Made by a program: the position numbers and the translations under genes. A stretch of DNA of 64,000 nucleotides from Stemphylium vesicarium (lineage: Eukaryota > Ascomycota > Dothideomycetes > Pleosporales > Pleosporaceae): the NCBI GenBank assembly GCA_004380135.1, contig QXCR01000033.1, positions 1-64,000 of the forward strand, in the 5' to 3' direction. Positions 11,306 through 22,433 of the stretch are shown in pieces. The notes beneath the pieces are model-generated. The model was not told the origin of the DNA, did no database searches, and worked only from the letters and a program-made list of their open reading frames with translations. How positions within the stretch are numbered: the stretch's first letter is position 1; every line of letters starts with the position of its first letter.

Positions 11306-12602
11306 GCTGGTGCTCTGCAAAATCTACGGGCGAGATTTCAAAGAAGATTTTTTTGTCAGTATTGGGAATTCCCTGGAATGTATTGTTAGAAATTCTGCGA
11401 TTAAGCGACGTTTTTGTTGTTGGATGGCAGGCGTTATATAGGTGCGCACGGAGGTATTACGCCGGTACTCACGGATTGCGCAAGAATGGCGCCATATCGC
11501 GGCACATGATATGCGACACATTCATGGCCTTTACGAGCTTGCTGTTCAGCAGGACTAGTTATGATTTGATGTTTTATGCTAGCGTAGATCGCGCCTCGAG
11601 TACATTTGACTGCTCTAGAGAGTGAATCATTGGTAGCCTGTCTCCTTCGAGAGCAGCACAAACATGTTTGGCCTTTTGGTGAAAAATGCAGTGTCATGTT
11701 AAGACATGAAGCGCAGCTATGAGACGTGACAATGTAGCGATGCACCACATATGGGGGCTGTGACTGTACGTGTAACGAAGACACTGTTCGAAAGAAGTGG
11801 TCGCATCGTGTCTACCCCGTTGCCTGGCTAGATCGGGGGTCGGGCGAACCTGACACATCCTCCTGCGGCAAAAAGCACCGCCTGCGACACGACGACACCA
11901 GACATATTTATTTTCGCGATTCACCCATTAGTTGTGCGCCCAAGACAAATGGCTTGAGCGTGTCTGTTTAGCAGGCCTATTTCAGCAGGAGAGGTGAGCG
12001 CCATGTTGCGACTAAGCTACGACGATCGGCGCCTGCGCGAGTAAGTGTGTCCATTGGCATCGTGAGCGCAGCCCCTCTGATCTCCCGGCATACAAGGCAA
12101 ACAAGGGCAGCCACCACCTTCTCAATTCGTAGAAGAAATCGAGCCCGGCCTGATCCTTCACTCGGGGAAATGCAAAGCCTACGGCTATGGCCGCACTTCA
12201 TGCCGCTCGAACGTGTTCCTTGGCAGGGCCCCCCTCAGACCTCAGCCGCGACCTAGGCGACAAGACGTGTTAGCCATACTGGGGCCAAAGCTGAGCACTT
12301 GGTCGATCATTCGCGGTGTGGGCACTCCACTTCGCGAGGATAAATGAGAAGAGCTTACGCTGCCTTACTGGCTTTTTGCCCCTCTTGGTAGCTTATTTTC
12401 ACGCATTATCTTTTTCTGGCATTTGGTGTTACCCCTGGATGTTACATATGCACGCCTTGTTTTTCTAGGCGTTCATCCACACTCAGCTCTGAGGGCTGGC
12501 ATCTTATATCTATGTGGCGATAATCCTCTGTCAGTTGCCATACCGTCACATCTTTCGCACACAACTGCTTTCTCTCTTCTTCTTTTGTCCAACTCAACCA
12601 CC
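11306..12602. other. Intergenic spacer
   Basis: Between two genes on the same strand. A frame open from 12423 leads into the next gene without a convincing product, so I treat it as 5' UTR. No other feature is seen. Confidence 0.5.
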
Positions 12603-14507
12603 ATGACCGACGACAACAAAGCTTGGGGGCGACGTCTAGTGATTTGCTGCGATGGAACCTGGCAGTCCAGTGTGAGCAGCAAAGCAAACGTCCCGTCTAA
12701 TGTCACCAGGCTCTGCCGCTTGATCGCACGCATTGGCTCAGACCAGAAGGACCCATCAAAGAAGTTTCACCAAATTGTCTACTACGATTCCGGGGTAGGA
12801 ACCGGAAATCTGACCTCCTCTGAGAAAAGGCGACAAGGCGGTACGGGAGCGGGTCTGGCAGAGAATGTCATCGAAGCGTATAATTTCATCGTTCAGAACT
12901 ATGAAGAAGGAGACGAGATTTTCTGTTTTGGTTTCTCAAGAGGGGCTTATACGGCGCGCGCAGTTGCTGGATTGGTATCGGATATCGGAGTCATAGCGCC
13001 AATTAGCATGCAATTCTTCCCGGAGCTATACGGTCTGTATCAGACAAACGATGAAGGTGTTGATTTCCGCGAGACGAAGGCGTGGAAGTGGTTTACTGAA
13101 GGTAAACTGAGCAAGAAGGGCGAAGAGATGAAGGCACAGGGCATTGATGTTACGAAAACTGGTTTGGAAGACCTGAGGCGATTGGCGGAGGTATGGGAGA
13201 TTCGACCGCATGGAGAACTTGCAATCTGTGAGGATAGTAGGAAAGTGAAGGTCGTTGGTGTTTGGGATACCGTCGGCTCGCTGGGCATACCCGATGTGGC
13301 TGGCCTTAATCTGGCCTTCGGGAGAACGCAGTTTGGTTTCCACAACGTCAAATTGACTGAGCGTGAGTTAACACGTTAGCATGCTGGAATACCGCTGAAT
13401 TTCTGATAGACATCGAGCATGCATATCAAGCTCTTGCGCTAGATGAGCGGAGAAAAGCCTTCCGTCCGACGCTGTGGTACATTCCAAAGGATCTTGTCAA
13501 CGACCCAAAACGGCCTACGCCTGAGTTGAAGCAGGTCTGGGTAAGCAAAACAGTATCCACATGATGCAGCACACAAACTGACATCTTTCTAGTTCCCTGG
13601 CGTCCACACAAACTGTGGTGGCGGCTCACAGGACGCGTTCGAAGACATGAAGGGAGATTCAGAAAGTAGGTTCGGCAATCAAATATCCAGCATCGGAGTT
13701 CTAACCTCACGCATAGATCTATCCACTGCAAGCTTGTGTTGGATGCTGCAAGTCATATCTCCTCACTTGACAATTGACCGCCACGCCTTCTCGCTGTACC
13801 TAGCTCAATACAAGCGATGGCTTTTCCGCATTCGCTACGCCTGTACATACCACCACGAAAACACTCTCGAGAAGGTGTGGTCCTACGTCCCAAAACTACC
13901 CTACATTTCCATCCTAAGCCGCGGCCGCAAAGATCTCGAGCCTCCGCGCCGCAACCCAGCACACGCGCACGAGCAGTTCGATTTCAGCTGGGGCACCGGG
14001 CCTCTCGTAGAATCCTACGGCGGCATGTACTATCTCGCAGGTATGCACATACGCATTCCTGGTCACGAAAGTGTCGAAGAATACGACGAAGAAACCCAGG
14101 TGCCAAAGTGGAATAAACTCAAGGAACTGGGCGATACAAACGAATACATACACCCCATTGCGTACTTCCGCAGCCTGGTCCGCGGCTGGGAGAAGCACTC
14201 TCCGCTGAAGAAGTCGTGGAACAGGAAAGCTTGGGAGGGTGCCAGTGATGGTAAAATGAGGTTTTGGTGGTACATGGATGGCGAGCGTGAAAAGTGCGCG
14301 CTGCCCGAGTGGGCGATATTACCGGGTGGGGCGGGCGAGGATTTCAACTTTGAGAGGAGGTGGTATGGAGAATGTGAGAAGACTGCCAAGACGCTTGATA
14401 AACTTGCTGGTGTGGAGGAATTCGGCAAGGATAGGGACTTTTTGGAGGTGCTGGATGAAACGTTGAACTTTGCGGATGATGATCGGCCGTTGGGTGTTGC
14501 GCCGTGA
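12603..14507 (+). CDS. DUF2235 alpha/beta-hydrolase-like protein
   Basis: Four exons: 12603-13362, 13410-13540, 13593-13665 and 13717-14507, 584 residues, with all phases consistent. The N-terminus has RLVICCDGTWQ, and the nucleophile-elbow motif is FGFSRGAYTAR (GFSRG, Ser about 112). GVWDTVGSLGIPD and HIEHAYQALALDERR follow. These are the signature blocks of DUF2235, a family related to the bacterial Tle1 phospholipase effectors, common and mostly uncharacterised in fungi. The start was chosen at an ATG in good context (CAACCACCATGACC); the earlier in-frame ATG at 12423 would add a stretch that looks like leader. There is no signal peptide, so it is probably cytosolic. Lipase or esterase activity is inferred from the fold, not shown. 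Confidence 0.9.
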
Positions 14508-15486
14508 GAGATGACTTTCTTGGTTTTGGTACTTTTGTGAACCGCGATAGTGTCATGGATGGAAACAATTCCGACATGGAAACTAGGTTCTGGTGGCTGC
14601 GATCTCAATGGGGAGGGAGTCGAAGTAATCGTATGGTTCTTGTGGTAATGCGGGACATGGAAACTACCATGTTCAGTACCCGTAATTTCTAAATTATGCT
14701 GGATGCTTCCCCAATCACTCAGATGCATAAGGCGGATCCGGTATTTATCTCTATCGTATCTAAATAGCGGGGTATTTTCCTAGATGGTACAATACTTGAC
14801 ATAGGGATCCTGGCAACCAGTGTGAGCGCAGACAGCCAAGAGGCAGTTGCGCGTCGATATCGCCATGACCCGTCAGGCTTGCGTTCATACATAGGCGACT
14901 TGACATAATCAGGGAAAGTTGTGTTGAGCTTCAGATTGAGGCGTAGGGAAGCAAAGATTATGTGGAGCTAGTCGAGGTAAAGTGAAGGGACGCTGCGGAG
15001 ATGGAGCGCGCCTACCAATGAGAAAATGCAGCCATATATATTTTGTTGATTAGTCATCAACTCATCTCAACCAACCACCTCCCACTTGGACGTTCGTCAT
15101 CGCATCGCCATTATTTCATGTTCTGTAGATTGCGAATACAATGCAAGTAATCCCCATTCGAAATCCCTAGCTTTAAGAAGTATTGACGGATCCATTGTAC
15201 TAGGCTAGCTGTACGCTCCGAACGACTTTCTATTAGGGAAGCCCAATGAATGCATTGAGCGATCCTTCAGGCCCAACCGCATGCGGGCGCCAGGAATAGA
15301 GCGCGCGAATTACGAACCGGGACAAAGCCATCCTACAATGAAACAGATTAGCGCATTCCGGGGGTGACGTCTTGCTATCATTTAAGGGGCCGGTTCCGTC
15401 ATCACCGCAGCATCAGGTTATTACCACTGCGACATCCGACCGAGTTGCATCTACTATATACTTCCACCGGGCTCGAGATCGCCAGA
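14508..15486. other. Intergenic spacer
   Basis: No gene is supported. The 3' UTR of the DUF2235 gene and the promoter of the following gene are expected here. Confidence 0.5.
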
Positions 15487-16149
15487 ATGAGCGCAGCAAT
15501 GGCGCAAAAGCGCGCAGCTTCGGAGGAGCTTGAAAAGCCAAGCGAGTCGGTCAGAGTTTTGAAGAAAAGCAAAATGGCCCCTGCTGCAGAGGAAGACCCG
15601 TCTACTACCGTTGAGACGGGGGCCGTACGCGATGCCCAAGATTCGAAGCCAGAGCAGGAGAAGGATGTGCGAGAAAATGCTTCACCGAACCGGGATGGAT
15701 TTAGAAATACTGGTGCAGACGGTGTCCAGCCCGTTGACAAAGTACAACCCATCGATCAAAAACAGCCTGTCGTCACTCCATCGCTGGACTTTACCGAAGA
15801 CGAGGAATACGATTCGGGAGCTTCTAGTGATGAAGACACCCTCTCTTCAGACGGTAGCGACGATGAAAACGTCTCCGACCCTGAGTATGGCGAACCCTAT
15901 GGATTTGGACCTGCACGCGCCCGCGATCAAAGCAATGCCTGGATCCCCAACATCTCTGAAGAAGATGAAGCGGCCGCTGAAAGGCACTTCGCGTCTGAAG
16001 ACGCAGCCTTTGACGCCTACTTTGACGAGCATAGCATGGACGCCATATGGGAGGATATGGGTATAGCGAGCGATTCAGCTGACAGTGAAGGTGAGGCCGA
16101 GCGAAAAATGTATGAGAGGAGCAAAGTCGAGAACAGTATGGATGCCTAG
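15487..16149 (+). CDS. Acidic, probably disordered protein of unknown function
   Basis: With the start at 15487 (MSAAMAQKRAASEELEKPS) the product has 220 residues; an in-frame ATG at 15364 would add 41 residues of leader-like sequence. A short basic patch (LKKSKM) near residue 25 could be a nuclear signal. The centre has an imperfect repeat (VQPVDKVQPIDQKQP), and the second half is very rich in Asp, Glu and Ser (FTEDEEYDSGASSDEDTLSS). Near the C-terminus, AFDAYFDEHSMDAIWEDMGI looks like an amphipathic helix. I do not recognise a family. Low complexity makes this call moderate. Confidence 0.5.
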   Translation: MSAAMAQKRAASEELEKPSESVRVLKKSKMAPAAEEDPSTTVETGAVRDAQDSKPEQEKDVRENASPNRDGFRNTGADGVQPVDKVQPIDQKQPVVTPSLDFTEDEEYDSGASSDEDTLSSDGSDDENVSDPEYGEPYGFGPARARDQSNAWIPNISEEDEAAAERHFASEDAAFDAYFDEHSMDAIWEDMGIASDSADSEGEAERKMYERSKVENSMDA

Positions 16150-16737
16150 GGGGGGGAGAAAGAGGATTCTCACGACTGTGATTATTGAGGTTACTATTTG
16201 ATATGCATGTTTGATCATTCCTTTCCCGAAACCTCTGTATCTGTCCGGGCTGTGGAAGGGGTTGTGATATGGTGACATTAAAGAGCACAGAAGTGCATCA
16301 GGACACTCGCTTGGGGCACCACGGCTCGTCTATACGATGTAGGGTACGACCATGCCCCAGATTTATTGTTTTGGAAAACCCACATGCAATCTTTATCTCC
16401 ATCTTCTCAGCACCTTTGTATTTGTCTGGACTGTCAAACGGCTAGCAGTATCGCAACAGTAGATGCAGTGAATTACAACAGAACATCTGCTCAGGGCGCC
16501 TTCCTCAAGCTGTTATCTCGGTGGTATGCGCCGGGATATCGCGATACTCGGAGAGAAAGAGCGTGTTTGCTGGTCGTCCGATCGCACTGTTTGCTCTTGC
16601 ACGTACTTTCACCTCTCACTAATCACGTCATCGCCACCAAGCATTCTGCTGCACCACAAAATACCTCTTCTCTTCTCACTGATTTCAACCACACCTGTGC
16701 ACCTACGCCTCCTTTCAATCCTACGACGTCGGCCACC
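16150..16737. other. Intergenic spacer
   Basis: A frame open from 16366 leads into the next gene; it reads as leader sequence and I take it as 5' UTR. No other feature is seen. Confidence 0.5.
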
Positions 16738-17848
16738 ATGAGCGATATCCTCGGCGAGAAAGCGTCCTCCGACGTCAGTAGCGATGCTACCACCCAGTCA
16801 CAGCAGTTTCAAGACCAGCTGGAGGCTATTCTGCGAAAGCTGAAGAGCGATGCAAGCAGCATCACAGCTGACGAAGCTCGTGTTCTATCCGAGAATGTTA
16901 CTACAAGTGACGAGAGAGCGGTCCGCATTATCTCTGCCGTCGAATACTTAGCTATTGCTAACAAGGTGTGCATCATCAGGGATCTAGCTACCATCAGGCT
17001 CCTCACCGTTCGCTGCTGACGGCCGCCAAGGACCTGCATGCCGCCGTGGACGGTAGTCCTGAGGAGGTCACCATGGAGGTCCTGCGCACTGCGCAGAGCA
17101 TCGTCAGCAGTAAGTGCATACATATGTCCTGCCCGTGGTCTCATGCTTCCATGCCAAACACATCGAACATCGAGATTTCAAAATACACACTAACAGTGCC
17201 CCAGAGATGCAGAAAGCTGTTGGTCATATCAACGCTCCTCAACCCGAAGTCGAAACCAAGCTCCAAGAGGGAATCGCTAAGATCGAACCCAAGATTGCGC
17301 AAGGTACCGTCACCAAAGCTGAAGCCGATCGTCTCCACTCCCTCGAAGCTCGCGCCCACGGCCATACTGAGAAGGGTGGCATCGCCGCTGCGGCTCAGTC
17401 CGTGGCAGCTAGGCGTGAGCGCCAGCTATCACTGAGCGGCGGTTCCGGAGCCATCTCGTCTCCGAACAAGGGACGCTCTCGTACCAACAGCAGAAACTTC
17501 ACAGCACCTCATCAGCAATCTCAACACGACCAAGAGAAGAGCCTTGACAAGGCCGAAGTTGTCGACGAGCCCAAGATCGAGCAAGGTGCTAGTACTGCCG
17601 CTGAAAACGATACGCTCAACTCAGGCGAGACACACGCTCACGAGGATGCCGAGAAAAGTGAATTGAGTGCCACCGCACAGCCTTTTGTTTCCGAACAACG
17701 CCAGACCCTCAGCGACGTCTCCAAATCCACTCACCCCCCGAACATGGACGCCGAACAGAGCAAGGAGAAGCCTCTGAACGACAAGGAGTTCAAAAACTCC
17801 GAGGAGAAGTTGGCGGACGCCCTAGAGACCAAGCACGAAGCTCGCTGA
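16738..17848 (+). CDS. SMP (seed maturation protein)/LEA-like protein
   Basis: The proposed exons are 16738-16920, 16980-17109 and 17205-17848, 318 residues. Intron 1 uses a weak donor GTCCGC but has a good branch site (GCTAAC) and CAG acceptor. It joins DERA to GSSYHQAP, so the junction resembles the RAHG motif of the later repeat. Intron 2 is GTAAGT...CCCAG. The product has two SMP-like units: ITADEARVLSENVTTSDERA and the stronger VTKAEADRLHSLEARAHGHT followed by EKGGIAAAAQS. The rest is charged and disordered. Fungal SMP proteins resemble plant LEA proteins and are linked to desiccation or stress; that role is inference. Exon 1/2 joining is the uncertain part. Confidence 0.75.
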
Positions 17849-18418
17849 AGAGGTCTCGATTAGCGCGACCTTGCTCATTTCGACTAGAGGGGCACATGCC
17901 CACTTAGCTAGGACAGGAATTCACCTTCTGGTAGTGATTTCGCCTAACGCAGTCGGAAAGTTCCAGGGTCGGAGCCGAGAAAGGGTCATGGAGAGTTTTG
18001 CAAGGGCATATCTACGAAGGGGATTAACTCATGAAGTGTGCAAGGAACTTTAGAACCAGATAGGATCAGGTGGCAAGTACATTATGCGGGTGTATACCTT
18101 TGTGAACCGCCTTCGGGACCTCCTAATGAACCACATTTTCTTTCCAATTTGCACTTTTCCCCTGCAGTGATGACTTGCCATAGCGCCTGACGTCGGTATG
18201 CATTCGTAGGATTCAAAACTCTCTTGATTGTGGAGGCAAAAATATCTTGTATGCATGCAAACACCAGAGTATTGTCTATGGTATCAAAACCTAATGTACC
18301 CATCCATCCATACTCAAAACAAAAAAGTTGAATGGAAGTCCCAAAGCCGCTAAATGCATAACACGGCCTCCTCCCTCGCACGCCCAGTCCACAAAACAAA
18401 ACATTGTCTACTAACTGC
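17849..18418. other. Convergent 3' spacer
   Basis: It lies between the ends of the SMP-like gene and RNA1, so it should hold both 3' UTRs. No gene is seen. Confidence 0.55.
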
Positions 18419-19757
18419 CTACTTGATTTCCGTCTTGCTCATCAGATCCGCAAGGTCATCGACCTTGTTGTCCTTTTCCTGCGCCACATTACTCTCCTCA
18501 GCCCGGGTATCTTCGATGATTTGTCTTGCAGCGCGCTCCTTAACTGCGATATCCTCCTCTTCCTCGTCATCGCCCCTCTTCTCATCCCCATCGCTCTCCT
18601 CCTCGTCTTCGTCGTCGCTCTCGAGCTCGTCCAGCTCATCGAGACCCCAGTACTCCTCATCGTCTTCGTGTTCGCCAGACTCTTCCTTGCGCGCATCGAG
18701 CACCTCGCGCAACTTCTCGATACTAGGGTCTTCTTCGTCGAACTTGTTGCCGTTGATTTCGACACGGCGAAGGACGGGGAGGGCGGTTGAGGATGCAGAG
18801 GCGAGGCCTGCGAGACCCTTGGCATTGATATCGTTGAATTGGAGGCGGAGGACCTCAACCTTCTTGTTCTTGCCCTTATCGAGAGCAGTGGCAAGTGCGA
18901 CACCACCACGGCCGCTGAGTAGGCAGTCGCCTACGCCGAGTTCGCGGAGGTCGGTCCAGTTGCCAACGGCCTGGCTCAGGGCCTTTGCGCCCATGGCTGT
19001 GAAAGTGTTGTCCTGGAGGTCGAGGGTGTCGAGTTTGGTGAGATGTGCGAGACCATTGGTGATGAGATTTGAGATACCCTGTTGCCTGATACCGTTTTGT
19101 GTCATCTTGATTGTCTTGACTCCCTTGTTGGCTGCGTAAGCTTTTGCCCATGCGGCCATACTGCCGTCCTCTAGACGGTTGCGACCACAGATGACGAGCT
19201 CAAGGTCTGGTACATCCTTGCCTTCCTTGCGCGCGGCTTCCTTTTTCGCGGCGAGTGTAGTAAGCGCATCGGCGACGAGTACACCAGCGGCTGGCCCGAG
19301 ACCGTTGTTGTTCAGGTATAGGTAGCGAAGAGGGGTGTGTTCTGAGAGGAAATCGACGAGCGGGGCAACAGTGTTGAGTCCGAACGCGTTATCGGAGAGG
19401 TCGACCGTGTGGAGGTTTGGTAGTGTGAGAAGGGATTTAAGAAGGTACGACAGCGCAGGCGGGATCTCAGAAAGGAGTCGGGACGTGAAGATGTCGGCAA
19501 GGTTTGCGACCTAATCCTCTTGTCAGTACCCCTCAGTTGGCCATCAACAAACCCAGTCAACATACCTGTAGGTTCTTCTTGCCCTCTAGAACCTTAGCCA
19601 GCGCCTCACTGGCCCCGATACCCAGCGTGTTTCCCAGAAACTTGACCTCCTCGACATCGTCATTACTCTTCAAGTCCTGAATGTGCGGCTCAATATCCTC
19701 TGCAGTGGTGAGTTTCAGGCCCTTGCCCTCGATGGAAAAGACCTTTGTGCCAGCCAT
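18419..19757 (-). CDS. RNA1: Ran GTPase-activating protein (RanGAP)
   Basis: Exon 1 is 19757-19566 and exon 2 is 19510-18419; the 54-nt intron starts GTATG and ends TTAG. The product has 427 residues. It stimulates GTP hydrolysis by Ran in the cytoplasm and so maintains the Ran-GTP gradient for nuclear transport. Leucine-rich repeats run through most of the protein (VDLSDNAFGLNTVAPLVDFL, LYLNNNGLGPAAG, LDLQDNTFTAMGAKALSQAV, LRLQFNDINAKGLAGL). NNNGLGP covers the Asn known to matter for catalysis in fission yeast Rna1. The C-terminal 80 residues are strongly acidic (LDELESDDEDEEESDGDE), as in all family members. The N-terminus MAGTKVFSIEGKGLKL fits the family. It is divergent with COX17. Confidence 0.95.
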
Positions 19758-20081
19758 ATTGGTAGTCGCGATTTCCTTGTCGTGCGTGGTATAATAATGC
19801 TCACGAAGGAAAAAGTGAGTAAGCCAAGCAGGGGGTGTTGGACAAGAAAGTTGTGTGAGTCGTGGGCGCAATGTTTTGGCGGGCGAAGTGGGGGTTGACT
19901 GTCTAGAACCCTTGGAGTTCCTGCAGGGGTTTCGCCCTCGTGGCTGCTCGTGGCAGTGGTGGCGGCGGCGCCGCGGGAATGCGCGCCAAGACCAAGTCGA
20001 CTGATGACATGCTCCGTGGGAACTTTTGGCGCGCAACTATGATTGCTAATCATCTTCACCTCACAACCACACACGCACAAT
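19758..20081. promoter_or_regulatory. Divergent promoter region of RNA1 and COX17
   Basis: Only 324 bp separate the start codons of RNA1 (leftward) and COX17 (rightward), so both promoters and 5' leaders must lie here. I cannot name individual sites with confidence. Confidence 0.55.
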
Positions 20082-20418
20082 ATGTCTTCAGGTATGGTTA
20101 TAGGGCAATGTAGTCGCCTAGACGATGTCAATTCGCTGATTGGACTGGTTTTAGCACCGCCTACCGCCGCCAACATGGGCTCAGATCTCAAGACTCCGGC
20201 CGCCGCCTCCGAAAAACCCAAGCGTATGATATCCAGATGATCAACTACCTCACGATAGACGTGCTGACTTCCTTGCCGCCTGTTGCATCTGCCTATCTGA
20301 GAAGGCGAAACGCGATGAATGCATGCTATTTTCAACATCGAACGACGCCCAAAAAGAATGCGCCACTCTGGTCGATCAGTACAAGCAATGCATGGCCGGA
20401 TACGGCTACAAGATATAA
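20082..20418 (+). CDS. COX17: Mitochondrial copper chaperone Cox17
   Basis: Three exons: 20082-20091 (10 nt), 20155-20223 and 20279-20418, 72 residues. The protein carries copper to Sco1 and Cox11 for cytochrome c oxidase assembly in the intermembrane space. The family core KPCCIC and the twin CX9C pairs are present (Cys31/41 and Cys54/64, plus copper-binding Cys28/29), ending QYKQCMAGYGYKI. Intron 1 is normal (GTATGG...TTTTAG). Intron 2 has a good donor (GTATGA) and branch site (GCTGAC), but the only junction that restores KPCC in frame ends the intron in CG at 20277-20278 rather than AG. The only AG in the right place (20256) gives a wrong frame. The gene identity is firm; this acceptor is a real oddity or a base error. 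Confidence 0.88.
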
Positions 20419-20625
20419 TCCGGACGGACGACAGACGTATGGCAACGTCATGAGCGGAAACAATGTACAACACGAGCGGCATATGGATGGCGTTGAGCAT
20501 TAGACGGCATCTTGTATTTTGGTGTATAATATATGGACGGAACCGGAATCTTCCCTCTCCAAATCTCTAGCTGGGGTATCTCGAAGAAATGCTGGAATCC
20601 AACCACGAACATCTCTCCTCAAGCT

Positions 20626-22433
20626 CTACTGCATTTTGCTCTTTGTTTCCCCAACCAACTCACTCTTAACTACAAGCCGCCACAAGCACCACAGGTAGCA
20701 AATTCCGAACCCGCCAGTTCCGACGATCGCGTTTGCCACGACCCAGAGATCCGGCTTGTCTACTGGGGGAGGGTAGAATGCTTCCGCAACATGCCACGCA
20801 ATGATGGCCATGTAAATGTTGATATGGAGGATCTTGCTAAAGATGTTCAGACCGCTCCGGCCACCACCGTAGTAGGCAGAGAATGAGACTGGAGGAAGAC
20901 CGATGAGGTAGGCCCATAAAAGCGAGATGACAAAATATGGAACACGCAACTCGTCCCTCTTTAATAGGGGAAACATGGTCCAGGCACCAATCATATTCGC
21001 AAACCCGACCCATGCGCGAGTAGACGGAAGAAGACCTTCATTTCCGGCAAGAAGCAACGTCATGGGCATTAGTGGCAGCAAGACGTTCTTCTCATGCACT
21101 TGGTATGAGCAAAGGAAGAAGCCCCATGATACCGCTGCAAAGGCGAGTGGGAGGAGTTGTTTTTTCGGTTTGAAGAAGATAATCAGGCAGGGCGGGAGAA
21201 TAGCAGCCGACGTAGCGAGGAGCGCAAGCCTTTGGAGCGACTCAATCGGATAGCGGTGGAGCTTGTGGAAAGTGTGGATGGTGCACCAGATGTTGGCGAC
21301 CTTGTCTTCAAACAGCCCACGAGAGAAGGGGAAAATGCGATGAATCGACTGCCCCAGCTCCAGAACGTAGGGGAAGTACCAGGCCTCCATATCCCATGGC
21401 GTCATGAACCAGCTCAAGTTCATCAGTGGTGGGTACTCCAAAGGAGCGTGATTGAAGCCAGTATAGACGTCGTATGCAACCCCCAACAGAAACGGCAGAT
21501 ACAGTACAGCAAAAGCGGCGGCGGTGGTCAGCGCAATTGCAAGGAACCGTATGATGTTGATTTTCGGGAAAAGGCAAATGCCTAGCAGATATGCGAAGAC
21601 GGCGGGCGCATAGAACAGCGCCATCTGCTTGAATCCGAGCGCTCCGACGAAGAAGACACATCCCCAAAGCGGCCTTCCCGCAACCATGCTCGATAGTGTT
21701 GCGACGGCAAACCCGAGCATGACGGTATTGTACTGAAAGTGTCCGTGATCGATCAAGATGGCCCCAGGCTGCATCAATATAGCCACCAATGCAATCGACG
21801 ATTCCCAGATATTGACACCTTCCAGTCGGGAGAATCGGCGAAGGAAGATTACAAGGGCAGGAATGTATATGAGGTATTCGGATACGAAGACGGTTGCGCG
21901 CATGTATATCTTGAGGGAGGGGTCATCGAGAGCGCGCGACTCATCGAGAGCGAACCATTCGGGATCAATAGCAGAGCCACTACACCAATCATCAGTATGT
22001 CTATCTCATATCTACAGCTTTCCACATACATGATACCTAATATCCAGCTATGATAGGCAGTCAGGGGCGGATAGTCCAGCCCCCACCACTGCAAGTCATA
22101 AAAGTACCATTTCGACACAGGTAGATGCTTCGTGATTTCCATCCAATGCCGCTGAGCTTCAAAGTCACCGTGCATTGGCGGTGATTGATACCCCGAATAT
22201 CCCCATAAACTGACGGTCCATCGAAACAAGCCCACGGCCATCAATATGAGGGGTATGGTGATCCATTGCGACACGGTGCCTTTCGCAGGCCAGAGGAACG
22301 CGACGAGGGGAAAGGCGGGTTTCTTTGCGTTTGTGGATTGGTCGTGATCGAGCGTGCCGTGTGCGACCTGGGCGAGAGAGCCTTCCTCAATCTTTCTCCG
22401 CCGCCGCGGTTTATAGGCTGCCGGTGAAGCCAT
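20626..22433 (-). CDS. ALG6: Dolichyl-P-Glc:Man9GlcNAc2-PP-dolichol glucosyltransferase
   Basis: Exon 1 is 22433-22030 and exon 2 is 21979-20626; the 50-nt intron has donor GTATGT. The product has 585 residues. It adds the first alpha-1,3-glucose to the lipid-linked oligosaccharide in the ER lumen during N-glycan assembly. The first luminal loop has the ALG6/ALG8 signature SPPMHGDFEAQRHWMEIT (the acidic pair HGDFE is the likely catalytic area), then WWGLDYPPLTAYHSW. The spliced junction reads ILGIIGSAIDPEWF. Later LIDHGHFQYN and CSYQVHEKNVLLPLMP are family blocks. About eleven hydrophobic helices are visible. The FEAQRHW form and total length favour ALG6 over ALG8. The N-terminus is basic and cytosolic. 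Confidence 0.93.

Noticed and set aside
18354..19139. Long Ser-rich plus-strand frame
   Set aside because: It is the exact antisense of the RNA1 acidic and LRR coding region; the Ser runs arise from antisense of Glu/Asp codons.
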